NCBI RefSeq assembly: GCF_000327385.1
Contig: NW_008711185.1
Span: 806,107-870,106, forward strand
Source of the DNA: Lottia gigantea
Lineage: Eukaryota; Mollusca; Gastropoda; Lottiidae
Length of the DNA stretch: 64,000 bases
Direction of reading: 5' to 3'
Of this stretch, positions 48,523-64,000 are shown in pieces (the stretch's first letter is position 1; each line of letters begins with the position of its first letter). A program made the translations under genes and the position numbers. The notes beneath the pieces were generated by a model that was not told the origin of the DNA, ran no database searches, and saw nothing but the letters and a program-made list of their open reading frames with translations.

Positions 48523-48868
48523 TTAAAGGGGTATTGTGCTTTAATTTCAATGTGTAAAACTGGGCTTATTATGCAATGTGTGTCTTGGTGACAGAGAAAC
48601 TATTTAAAACATCAAAGTTGAAGATTGTTGTATTGAAACATACATGACGTGATTAGAGGTGCGTTTGTGAAATAGTTGTTCTGAACAATTGGTGGTCCAA
48701 TCAGAATTCATTTCTCATAAATAAATAGTGTTTGTGACTTAACCCTTGGATATTTTGAGTTAAACCTTTCACGAAAACTTAAGGGACATCTTCCTCTATA
48801 TGTCTGCATGTAGTTTTATGCGCTCTAAACCACAAAAACCAATTGAAAAAAGCAGAATGCCCCTTTAA
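48523..48868 (+). mobile_element. TTAA-flanked MITE (family F)
   Basis: TTAA at 48523-48526 and 48865-48868. Terminal inverted repeats AGGGGTATTGTGCTTTAATT (left) and AAAGCAGAATGCCCCT (right). 346 bp; non-coding. It lies just past the likely TLNRD1 polyadenylation signal. Confidence 0.8.
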
Positions 48869-50595
48869 TAACATCAAATTTGTATTACAATAATAAGATA
48901 TTTTCACTGTTTAAATAGTGCTCAATACATTTGTAGAGTGATAAAGCAATATTAGAACAGAACTTGAATCATGTTGTTACTCATGAAACTCTTTAAGTAA
49001 CAAAATGATATAAGTTCTATTTTAATTTTTAAGATTTATATTATGTATTATTGTAATACTACCTCTTAAGACTCAGTTGGTGTCATGGCAATCACATATG
49101 AGAGTTACATAAAACTTCAGTTAATATTCATAATAATAAAAAAAATAATGTCTTTAGGAGATCATGGATCTTCATCAGGCTAGACATACAAGTAGGATAT
49201 AGATTTATCTAGATTGATGAATTATTTGAACCTTTTTTTAATGCCCATTAGATATCCTGCTTTAATTTATTTTTGCCCAATGAAATGTTTGTTGATATAT
49301 TTTGTTGTCTATTTATTGTTATTTATTTATTATTTTATGTGAAAATTATTCAGGCTGTTGCCTTTTGGACATCTTAAAGTAAGAAAATTAAACACTTTAT
49401 ACACAGTGAAAGCATTGAATGTTTTGAATTGATCTTTAATTTTACAGAACTTATTATTTTGTTTATGAAAAACATTGGCTTACATAATAGTGGTTGGTAT
49501 TAGATGATTGCCCAAAGCCCTTTGTTATTGAAGACATGGTCTTCATAATTGGTATCATCCAGCCTACTAAACCTCTATTTTGTTTAATTGTGTGTGCTGA
49601 TCATGCTGATGTCAGATTTTAATTTAAAAAGCGCTACAGGTAGCAGAATTTTAAGTTTTATCAGCTGAAATATATAGATGCCTACGTGGGTGTTATAATC
49701 TTTTTAATGCTTTGTTGTTGATGCTGAAGGCAGAACATACCATTCCTTTGTTTTTTCATCAGTTGCATTATAATTATTTGTTTCTTATGGAGTAGACTAG
49801 AATCTGAAGAATTATATAATTTTAACATGTAAATAGCTAGTATATATGATAATGATAGTTAAGGCAGCCATACACTTAGCAATTATTGCCATTAATGATC
49901 AGTGTTAGTTAATTTCATGGTCGAAGAGGCAGGCATACTACTTCAGATAACAAGCTGGGCCTTGATTTTGCATATTAATTTTTTAGTGCTTATTTTCTAG
50001 TGATTTGACAGCGTTCATGTAAATTACAATAGTCAATTTAACTTTATTAATGTACAACAGGAACTTCACTTGTATATATATTTAAAATGAATTTTTATAT
50101 AGAAAATAATGTTCTCATGTATTTATTATAAGATGGATACCTTTTACCTTTATATAAATAGGGCAGAGCTCGGGCTGTTAGTTTGAAATATTAGAAATCG
50201 TGTTAAAAATATCATTTTACTTGTGTTATGAATATGACCAATTTGGCTTTGATTACAATTTAAATGTGCTGTAAATCACAGACAGATATCATAATAAGTA
50301 ACTGACTAAAATTATAGCCAAACCAACGGCCTTGAATAATACTATGACAGGGACATAATATTCATTTTGTTTTGTAACAACAATATTCTATCAATTATAC
50401 AGAACAGTATAGACATCAAATAGTCACCTATAGGCAACGTTTTTAGTTTTAACCCTTTCAACATGTCATCACTCTGACACTCAAGGCATGTATAATAACA
50501 ATGTATATCACATATTATCTAAGTGGCTGCTAGTGTTGAAAGGGTTAAGAAGGTAACAATTCTTTCAATGTCTGACATGTAGCTAGTAGAGATAT
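48869..50595. other. AT-rich intergenic DNA, no gene recognised
   Basis: Holds a degenerate copy (48958-49019) of the hairpin repeat from POP4 intron 1 (AACAGAACTTGAATCATGTT) with a shortened loop. Otherwise nothing stands out. Confidence 0.45.
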
Positions 50596-50873
50596 AAAAG
50601 GGATTGTAAAGAGGTTTCCTGAAAATTGTATGTATATAAGGGACACTGATTTTCATAGATGTGCACCATTCCATTTTTCAATCAGATGTCTGAGGTTCTT
50701 GCGATTCCACTAAAACTACATGTTTTAGGACATCAATATCACAAGAGTTCCTTTATATCAATGGCAGCTTTTACAGTTGTTAGTTGTGTGACTAAAAAAT
50801 TGGAATGTGAAAAGTGATGATATCAGTGTCCCCGATACACATAAAAAAAAGTTAGAAAAGCTCTTTTCAATCT
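50596..50873 (+). mobile_element. MITE family B, near-complete copy
   Basis: Left AAAGGGATTGTAAAGAGG with ATATAAGGGACACTGAT. Right GTGTCCCCGATACACATAA, then GAAAAGCTCTTTTCAATCTG. Internal CACCATTCCATTTTTCAATC and GATGTCTGAGGTTCTTGCG. Confidence 0.75.
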
Positions 50874-51299
50874 GTTTTAGAAAGCTGCTGAAAATATTGT
50901 AGATTATTTTTTTTATCAAATTTTGCTGTAGAATTTAGATGATCCTTTTTATCTTTTATTATTTTATGATTCCTGGAAGGAGACTTCAATTGATGATTAG
51001 CTCATAAGTCATAATATTATCTAAGTGAATAGTCTGATCCTCGACAAGATTTGATAAACATTATTTAGATTAGTATGTTTTGGATCTTCATTTATCAGAC
51101 ATGTATGAAAAATATGATTACATTTAAGGAATGAATTGTTTTTGGCAGATTGATTGATTTTGTTTTTTTCTTTCATATATAAAAAGCATAATTCTAATTT
51201 ATTTGTGATGATCAGGTTAAGCCAATACATAGATTCAAATTGTTTTATTGTGCGTGTATACACATAAATGAAAATGGCTGAATTTCATAGAGAGATGTG

Positions 51300-51950
51300 G
51301 GCGTATATTGTCGGCACCCCCCCTGTCCGTCCGTCAACAATTGCATGTAAACGCTATAAAAACTAGATTTTTTGATGGAATCAAATGAAATTTGGTATGT
51401 GTATACATATTCATAAAACGAAGATCAAGTTCGAATTTGAGCTATTTTCGACCGTTTAAAGCAGAGTTATTGCCCTTGTCCCAAAATCTTGAATACGCTA
51501 TTACTCTCTTAGTTTTCAACCGATTTTGATTAAACTTAAAATGGATGTTATTGGACCTAAATAGAAAGGTTTGAGAAAGTTTAGTTTACTTCTGATTAAA
51601 TTCAAGGATTTTTCAAGATTTAGGCCCCTTATGTCAGTTTTGAGGAGGTATCGCCCTTTAACCTCCATACCGTAAGTGCTTCTATCAACATCAATTGCTC
51701 GTAAACGCTCTAAAAACTAGATTTTTTGATGGAATCGATTGAAATTCGGTGTGTGTATTTATAAAACGAAGATCAAGTTCGAATTTGAGCTATTTTCGAC
51801 AGTTAGAAGCAGAGTTATTGCCCTTGCCCCAAAATCTTGAATATGCTATTACTCTCTTAGTTTTCAACCAATTTTGATGAAACTTAAAATGGATGTTTCG
51901 TTTTTACCATCCGCATGCCGTGAAGGGCATGTATGACTGTCGTCCACTAT
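51300..51950. repeat. Tandem repeat of about 360 bp
   Basis: Two copies, about 51340-51640 and 51698-51900, sharing CTAGATTTTTTGATGGAATC, GATCAAGTTCGAATTTGAGC, CAGAGTTATTGCCCTTG and ACTCTCTTAGTTTTCAACC. Ends with a CCGCATGCCGTGAAGGGCAT segment. Similar style to the loose repeats near 3.9 and 37.8 kb. No coding. Confidence 0.75.
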
Positions 51951-52989
51951 CTTATATATGTCTGATAAGACAATTTTTCTCAAAAATCATAAATTAACCT
52001 ATCAGAATAGATCTTGATTTAAACATCAGTAAATAATCTTCTATGTTACTTACTTTCTGATTAGCCAAAACTATTCTAGTCAAAGTTTTTATGATGTAGT
52101 TTATCTAAGTTAGATCTGAATTATTTTATATTTTTTAGTTGAGTTGATTATTATTATTATTATTAAACTATCATAATGTTTCCAGTATTAAATATTATTT
52201 AATCTTTTTATCGGTGTGTGTCCTTCATCTCCTTGTAGACATGACTGTCCTTAGTGGCTCAACCAAGTCTACTAGCCCTTACCTCTAAGGGGGCCCCACA
52301 CCCAGAAAAATATAAAAATAAATTGTACCAAAGTATGTATCTTAAAGGTTATGTCTTTATTTTAAAAAGATTTCCCAGTGGGCCTCAACCCATTTAAGTC
52401 CAACAATAAAGACATTATGATATATTTTTCATTGTTCTGGGCTATTCTCCAAGGTTTTCTCCAGCAACTTTTTCAGCTAGGTATTCTGTCTGGAATGCCA
52501 AACAGAGGCCCGTTGTTCTAAAGAATGTGCATGTCAAAAACCTGCAGGCGGTAGGGAAACAGAGATCAGGCTTATATTATAGTTCTCACATTATATCAAA
52601 GCTCCTTTGACAAATATTGCATTAATTTTATTTTGTAAAGATCAAACCCCCTCAGAAATCAAACAGACATCCAGATCATTAAAAAATAATTAAGTACATT
52701 GCACACACTAGTAAAATAGTCAATAAATAAATAGAAATATATGAAATAATAACATTAAAGCATCATATATTTGCGATCACAAGCTATGAATCAAAAACTT
52801 CGATGTTGAGGTGTTCAAGGGGAATTTTGAATATCCAAATAGTTTATCATTATATAATACGATAATATTATAATCAGGGATTGTTTCTTATTTATCACAA
52901 ATGCTAATACCCACAAATAGCATTATGTAAATATTTAAACATGTCACTTAGTTTATAGACACACATGTATGCGTCCAAAAGGCTGATAG
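51951..52989. other. Intergenic DNA downstream of LRMDA
   Basis: No gene recognised. Contains a short GC-richer stretch at 52230-52310 (TGGCTCAACCAAGTCTACTA, GGGGGCCCCACACCC). Presumed to include the LRMDA 3' UTR. Confidence 0.35.
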
Positions 52990-54881
52990 TTAAGATAGGT
53001 TTTCAGTACTGGACTTTTTTATGCTCCCTTTTGATGTTTTTTTCTTCACCTAAAAAATATAATAAGAATAAAACTTTAGTAATTTTGAGGTTCAGAAATC
53101 TAAACCATTCTACAAAACAAACTAGAAGATCTGATGACATTTGAGATAGTTTACAACTCCCTTGAACCTTTGATTGTTGAAATATACATTTTAATTTATT
53201 GTAGACATAAAATTTTATTCAGAATAGTGATACTTAGATCTCAAATGATACCTCATCTGAAACTTGTGACAATACACCAAACATTGAGTCCAGAAGAACC
53301 ACACCACACCACATAATTTCAAAATATTTTTACAGTTTGTCGTGCACAATTTTATTATTAAACATAGCATCTTATTGTCAATTCATTACAAATAACATAT
53401 ATAATTACTTTAATACTGTAAGCTTTTTCTGCTTCTCTTCTTTCTTGTTGTGTGACAGGTTGAAAATCTAAATATTCTAGTTTAGAGAGACTGCTTATTA
53501 CTAGATACCTTTCAAAAATATTGAATAATTAGAATTTAGAATATCATGAGCATTTAAGGGATTGTAAAAAGGTTTCCAAGTATTTTATGTCACTAATAGC
53601 ATTCTCTGCACCATTCTAATTTTCAATCAGACCTCTTTATGATGTCACTTTTGTAAAAGCTACTGAAATATTTAAAGACCTTTGCAATAGTCGTCATATA
53701 AGCTTAGATATCTGACTGAAAATTAGTCTGTAATCGATATTATCAGTGTCCCCAATACACAGAAAAAGTAAAGAAAACCTCTTTATAATCCCTTTATGTG
53801 TTTATATTCCCTTATCACTTTTAAACAAATCAAACTATCAATTTATTTGATTTATTTATTTCATTGGACTCATAAAATTGGTAATAACCGATGAAATTAG
53901 CCTGGAAACTTTCATTGTTTGAATTTGTAGACAGACCACATTTTCATTATGAAAACTGAAGTCATCATTTTTTTATGCACAATTAAAGATGTATGTTGCA
54001 CAAACCTAAATTCTGTATATTGTTGTAATGTTCCACCATTGAAATAACTAGGTGCTGCTTCATTATTCATTAATGATAGATATCGTAAGTTGGGACAATT
54101 CTTTGATAATGTTTCTAGAAATATACCTAAATATACATCAGAAAATGATCGTAATTTAGGCTTTTTTTTCATAGTTGTCAAATAGGGTTCCACAAGAGGT
54201 GCATCTTCTCTCCTTTATAAAAGATAATTAACAACAAAAAACTACATCTGGAACATGCTTAAGCAGTTGCATGGAACCAATCCTGCATGTTGAATCAGCT
54301 TGAAGGCTGGAGACATTGTGTAAAAACATTCATTAGAACATCTCCATGGACTGAATTACAAAAAATACAACCAAATCAATTGAGTTCTAGGAAAAGGAAA
54401 TTAAAAATGACTCTTACCTAGGTTTTTAACACTGTTATGATTTAACCATATTGTATGTAAACCAGGCATATATGGTATTTTAACATGAGAATGAATGGCA
54501 TTGTGATCAACAACTAATGTGTTTAATTTAGGAAAATCTGCTAAAAACCTTAAATCTGTCATACAGCGTTAAGAAAAATTAAATTATGGGAAAGGAAATT
54601 GTTCAAAAATCATATTTCAAAGGAAAAATTTGGTAAAGCTGATCTGATTATTGTAATGCCTGCTTGAATCTAAGGTTTTTTTTGAAAGTTGTAGATTTAG
54701 GGTCTATCATTGGGTAAATATTTTTCAATGAAAAAGGATATGAAACTCTGTTGTTACTCATATCTAATTCTTCTATAATATTTCCATATTTTCTAGTTAA
54801 TTCTACTGGAGGCCCAGCCAAGTTGGAATATGCCAGTGACCATCTTGCCCTAGCTCCTGATTTAGCTTCAGTAAGAGCCAT
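52990..54881 (-). CDS. LRMDA: Leucine-rich melanocyte differentiation-associated protein
   Basis: Five exons on the - strand: 54742-54881, 54418-54557, 54006-54126, 53409-53508, 52990-53049, joining to 186 residues. Starts MALTEAKSGARARWSLAY. Leucine-rich repeats follow: NIIEELDMSNNRVSDLRFLA, FPKLNTLVVDHNAIHSHVKI, MPGLHTIWLNHNSVKNLGIF, CPNLRYLSLMNNEAAPSYFN. Then comes the LRR cap with YLVISSLSKLEYLDFQPVTQ and QERREAEKAY, the signature end of the LRMDA (C10orf11) family. The tail is short and Lys/Ser-rich. In humans loss causes oculocutaneous albinism type 7; the role in invertebrates is unknown. The join of exons 1 and 2 works only with an AT-AC (U12-type) intron. The last exon (19 residues) is inferred from phase and splice site alone. 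Confidence 0.88.
53553..53797 (+). mobile_element. MITE family B copy in LRMDA intron 3
   Basis: Left TTTAAGGGATTGTAAAAAGG. Right GTGTCCCCAATACACAGAA, then AACCTCTTTATAATCCCTTT. Internal CACCATTCTAATTTTCAATC and AGACCTCTTTATGATG. Confidence 0.75.
54558..54741 (-). other. LRMDA intron 1, U12-type AT-AC intron
   Basis: 184-nt intron starting ATATCCTTTTTC, an exact match to the minor-spliceosome AT-AC 5' consensus. It ends GTATGAC, with TTTTCTTAAC, a near-consensus U12 branch site, about 11 nt before the AC. Using these ends gives ...NNRVS|DLRFLADFP..., a perfect leucine-rich repeat. No GT-AG pair joins the two exons without losing repeat residues. Confidence 0.85.
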
Positions 54882-55524
54882 ACTGGTAATAGATTCATCA
54901 ATTTACTGTTATCCAATAGCAACACATAAGCAATGGTTGATCTTCAATTATCCTGAAAAAGAATAAATCTTTATGATATTCACATATCTACTTATTATTA
55001 TTACTTAAAGGATTTTTCCTATGTACATGGGTAAATTTTCTATGAAAATTTTGTTGTATAAGCTTACATGTATTATTATGATTATGATGATAAAGACCTA
55101 CTTGAATGCATGTTGGTCAACCAGCTTCAGGCCTTGCAATAACATTAAATCTTTCCATGTTGAAAACTCTTTGTATCTTTATTAATGAAAACAAATTAAC
55201 GACCAAGTTGCATGTGGTCTATAGATAAAAACTACATAGATTACGCATGGATGACTAAACTGACTAAAAAGTGAAAGTAGACTTGCAAGCTTTATAAAGA
55301 TTAATAGAACAAAATAATATAGGGCTATTGGCATTGTCATGGTAATTTATTGTATCAGATAACATAAACACTAAAAAAACTAAAGTTAATCATGATTGTT
55401 ATACCGTAGTATTTGTTACAACCATCTTAATGAAACAATCACAAAATCTGCTGTATTGACAGCTGCCATTTTGTTTCAGTCACATGACCCGGACGAGTAT
55501 ACTCGAGATTGAACGAGAAGAAAC
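54882..55524. promoter_or_regulatory. Divergent intergenic region between LRMDA and SMU1
   Basis: Only 643 bp separate the two start codons, so the genes probably share a bidirectional promoter region. CCGGACGAGTATACTCGAG at 55489-55507 is a small GC-richer palindrome-like stretch just before the SMU1 ATG. No TATA box is evident. Confidence 0.5.
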
Positions 55525-60888
<5,364 letters not shown>

Positions 60889-61824
60889 ATCATTGATCAT
60901 GTATTATATCATCGTTTACTTGTGTTATATCATTGTGTACATGTTTTATAGCATTGTGTACATTGACATTCTTTCTTCTTTTTGTACATCTGTGATAAAT
61001 TCATATTAATTTCATCTGAGAGAGAGTAGTATAAAAATAAGAATACATATTTGTTCAATTCAACACCTGTAAAGATGACGTCTCACTAATCACAAAATAT
61101 TCTATAGCTCATAAGGACCTTCACGATCATCAAACACTTGGTTTTAGTGAACTTGTTGGTGCAAATTGGTGGTATCAGTGTTCCTTATACCCATAAAAAA
61201 AAATTTGAAAACCTCTTTTCAGTCCCTTTAAGCAATGAATCTGTTGACAGTATTGGCACCACAGGGGAGATCGTTGGACATTCTGATATGAACTGTTTTC
61301 ACAGTGGTTAAGATAGATTTGCTTAGCCCTTGACTTTAAACCTGTCTTAAACTTCGGTCAAATATTAATCTGAATTTTTTTTTGGACCTAGATTTCTGTG
61401 GACAACTGGCTGTGTCAATTTTCCAAAGTGGTTTGGTACAAATAGTAAACGTGACTAGGGCCTGTAGACTAGGGCCTGTATCGTGTTAATTACCACTTTA
61501 ACGACCGAAGAGTAAAACAAATGGTTTATCTTTTTATAGTGAATAGTTTTGAATCTTTGAATTGCTACCAATCTTTTCATTAAGTAGATGTATATACAAG
61601 CGTAATCATGTAAAAAAAAGTATAATAAAATGGAAGTGTCAACTAGAAATTGTTATCACTATAACCTGAAACTTATGAATCTTATGGCATGACACAGTAT
61701 CATAATAGCAGAATGGTGATAAGATCATAAATAGCCTACATATATTTCAACACAATCATCGTTTGTCGAGAGGTTATGAAATGGACGATGTACGGCACGA
61801 GTTCCAGACTGTATTGATAATTCC
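60889..61824. other. Downstream of SMU1
   Basis: SMU1 3' flank. Contains a family B MITE right end at about 61150-61231 (GGTGCAAATTGGTGGTATCA, AACCTCTTTTCAGTCCCT, TTAA at 61228-61231). Nothing else recognised. Confidence 0.5.
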
Positions 61825-62160
61825 GAACCGGGCACTATACCTGCTTTAGTCGCGGTTTTGAATTTGAAATTGAAATTGAAATTGAGAGCAATCATAAAGA
61901 TTCTTAAGAGTAGCTTCGACGCAGTAGGACGTAAAACTCTATTTTATTTAAGAGCGGACACGCGAACAGTCTTCGTCGGCTGTGGCCGTTTTCTACGTGC
62001 GGAGCATGCAATTGAAAGGTATGTGATTGGAGACAATAATCAAACTTGTGTGATATTAAAAATCATGTCGGAACGTGATAATCTTGTCGTGAAAGCACGG
62101 GCACACGCGAGATCTTACTCATGATTCGAAACGGCGACTAAAATCGTTCGTGTGCCCACA
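61825..62160 (-). mobile_element. MITE family C, copy 2
   Basis: Right end, read inward: GTGTGGGCACACGAACGATT, then TTAGTCGCCGTTTCG. Left end CGGGCACTATACCTGCTTTA plus GTCGCGGTTTTG is the imperfect inverse. The inner part matches 13737-14080 (GCGTGTGCCCGTG, GACAAGATTATCACGTT). The open frame across it is not a gene. Confidence 0.7.
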
Positions 62161-63523
62161 CCTTGATAATAGAGCAATAGCCTTGACATATCGTGTCCTC
62201 ACCATTTGGACTATCGTGTTTAGGCTTTGCTTTAATATTATTATGCAAACATGCACCAGAAACGCAACAAAAAACACTGTGCGACGAGTGTAACCAATTA
62301 TCCAAATACCGCCGTTAATCTATCACAGTTCAGTATAAGCTGCTATTCGACCTTTATTTCAGCTTAAAGAATACCTGCAACAAAGACGCACGAATGAAAT
62401 TTGACTGCTGTTCTTCCAAACGCACAACAGTAACAATGTACGTTATATTGTTTCTTACTGTTCCCTTTTCACCGACGTCCAGAATGGTATTGACGTTCAG
62501 CTCCGAGTTCGTTATTCTTACACATTATCACAAACTAAACGCTTTAATCGGTTTAAGGTACCAGAAGTCGATCCTCGGAGGACTGAGACCATCGACCCAG
62601 ATCTCCTCTAGAAGGTTTAAGGTAGTGCTTGCAGGTTCCTGGCTTTTTCGCAAAAAAATGGAGCAGATCGACAAAGTATAATGTGTGGGGGAAAATGGTC
62701 CTACTGCAGCTCATTTGTATGGCTTAGTTTTAGAATTTAGGTTAATTACATTTTGTAGTGCTCCCCATCCAATCGAGTGAATAATATATGTTTAATAAGA
62801 AAACTACCAGGGCACAACACCTTTGTTTCAAAAGGGGGTTGAATAATAATTATACCCAATAAAGTTCAGATAATGAAGTTCTGCACTTCACGCACGCTGA
62901 CATAGTAATAATACGAGGTACACTTTGTTTTAAATCTTGATTAATTGGTGAGTTTTAATCAGATAGTCTATTAATACTATTTGATATCACGTTTCATGAC
63001 GACTTTTTACCGAGAGTATTGTTTTAAGGGAGTGACTTGAAATCAAGATACAAAACCTACCGTTTGATATAACAGAAGTCACATTTCAGAGGTTCTTTAA
63101 AAGAATATATTATTGTGTACTGAATACATGTACTATCTCCTAGAAAACGTTACATTCAAAGTCTCAAACTTATTCAACAAGTGTATATATTCATCAGCTC
63201 AACTTATCAGGTGCCATGACTAAAGAATAGAATCTCTATATAAAACGATATAATTCTTAATGTTTCAAAATTACTAAGTTTAATGAATTATTTAGTTTTA
63301 TGGATTTGTTGGATTATAAATGGATTAGGGATTGTGTTGTATAGTTATGACACCAGATACGTCCACTGATGAACAACAGTTTCAAAATTTCAACATTTTG
63401 GTCATCTTAAGAAGTAGTATAAATTATTTCATGTTGTTGATGTCCACTAATACCAACGTAATGAGGTCCACGAGTTACCCTAAACCCTACTCGATGAACA
63501 GTAAGCTTGGTGAGTGAAAATTT
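62161..63523. other. Unassigned DNA with one 95-codon open frame
   Basis: A + strand frame at 62394-62681 (MKFDCCSSKRTTVTMYVILF...) has a hydrophobic N-terminal third but no recognised domain and no supporting splice structure. It lies in less AT-rich sequence. It is left unassigned rather than called a gene. Nothing else seen. Confidence 0.25.
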
Positions 63524-64000
63524 ATTTAGGTAGGTAGGTAGGTAGATGACAAGTTAACGTTCGCCTCCAGCGGATGCTGATATCGCAAACTAGGTAGTTG
63601 TTGGTAGTCGTAGTAGTTGGTAGTTGGATTGGTTCAAATCGGATGATTTTGTGTTGTTTGTTTTGGTTGTTGATTCTTCGTTAGATCTGGTCGGGTTGAA
63701 TGACATGGCAGTGAAACTCGGCGCTGGATGGTGTGGCGTGAGTTACTCGATCTCCTTCATTCTTCCAAACTCGTTCTGATCATGGTATTTCTTGTTGAAT
63801 GGTAGTCGTTGGTTTGGTTTGGTTAGATTATCTGTTATCTGTTGGAAAACTAGAAGACCTGAAAAAAAATGAAAAAAAAGGAAGTGAGATAAGGGGGAGG
63901 AAAAAAAATAAAAGGGGGGGGGGGAAGCTTTCAAAAAAAGGGACAAAGATGTTCTCTGATGTTTCTGCAATGAAACTTGTTAAATTTTGTAAACAGTATT
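63524..64000 (-). mobile_element. Second copy of the LINE 3' end, inverted, running off the right edge
   Basis: Reverse complement of 32530-32843. Shared landmarks: CAACAAGTTTCATTGCAGAA (nearly exact), ACTCACGCCACACCATCCAG, CCCGACCAGATCTAACGAAG, AGCGAACGTTAACTTGTCAT. The LINE 3' terminus is at about 63524-63543, as a run of CTAC/GTAG tetranucleotides. Its coding part would lie beyond 64000. Confidence 0.88.

Noticed and set aside
62394-62681. 95-codon open frame starting MKFDCCSSKRTTVTMYV
   Set aside because: No family recognised and no splice or expression support; kept only as an unassigned stretch.

Overview
This 64 kb window looks like nuclear DNA from an invertebrate animal, most likely a mollusc (perhaps a marine gastropod). 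Evidence: it is AT-rich, has intron-bearing animal genes with GT-AG introns, encodes a secreted PAN/EGF/GON-domain protein, and is full of short inverted-repeat DNA transposons, satellites, and LINE and Penelope-like retroelements. The species assignment is inference; no species-specific marker was recognised. Five conserved single-copy animal genes could be reconstructed exon by exon with closed reading frames: POP4 (RNase P/MRP subunit, + strand, 20.7-24.0 kb), GABPB (GA-binding protein beta, - strand, 39.3-44.2 kb), TLNRD1 (talin rod domain-containing 1, + strand, 46.7-47.9 kb), LRMDA (leucine-rich melanocyte differentiation-associated protein, - strand, 53.0-54.9 kb) and SMU1 (WD40 spliceosome factor, + strand, 55.5-60.9 kb). 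A sixth is a single-exon secreted GON-domain protein (34.0-35.2 kb). A seventh is the first coding exon of a membrane-anchored FAD monooxygenase-like protein (- strand, 1.4-1.8 kb), whose remaining exons lie off the left edge. Layout: 0-20.7 kb is gene-poor: an 80-bp satellite at the left edge, the FAD gene exon, scattered MITEs, and two minisatellite blocks in inverted orientation (about 15-18 kb) with a hAT-like MITE inserted in one. 20.7-24 kb is POP4. 24-33.5 kb is a transposon graveyard: a long-inverted-repeat element (25751-27379) inserted into a Tc1-like transposase gene, and a LINE (30631-32843) inserted into the 3' region of a Penelope-like element. The GON-domain gene follows. 35.8-37.7 kb is a 45-bp satellite. 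39.2-61 kb is a gene-dense half with two divergent pairs, GABPB/TLNRD1 and LRMDA/SMU1. The window ends in a second, inverted copy of the same LINE 3' end. The genes do not form one pathway; they are housekeeping or regulatory genes (tRNA processing, splicing, transcription, actin bundling, LRR adaptor) placed side by side. The observations most worth a second look are an apparent U12-type AT-AC intron in LRMDA, a U12-like 5' splice site in the last intron of GABPB, a cluster of ETS/GABP-type motifs upstream of GABPB itself, a GON domain outside the ADAMTS protease setting, several different MITE families sharing a TTAAAGGRR-type end (Kolobok/T2-like), and the nested transposons whose target duplications can be read directly.
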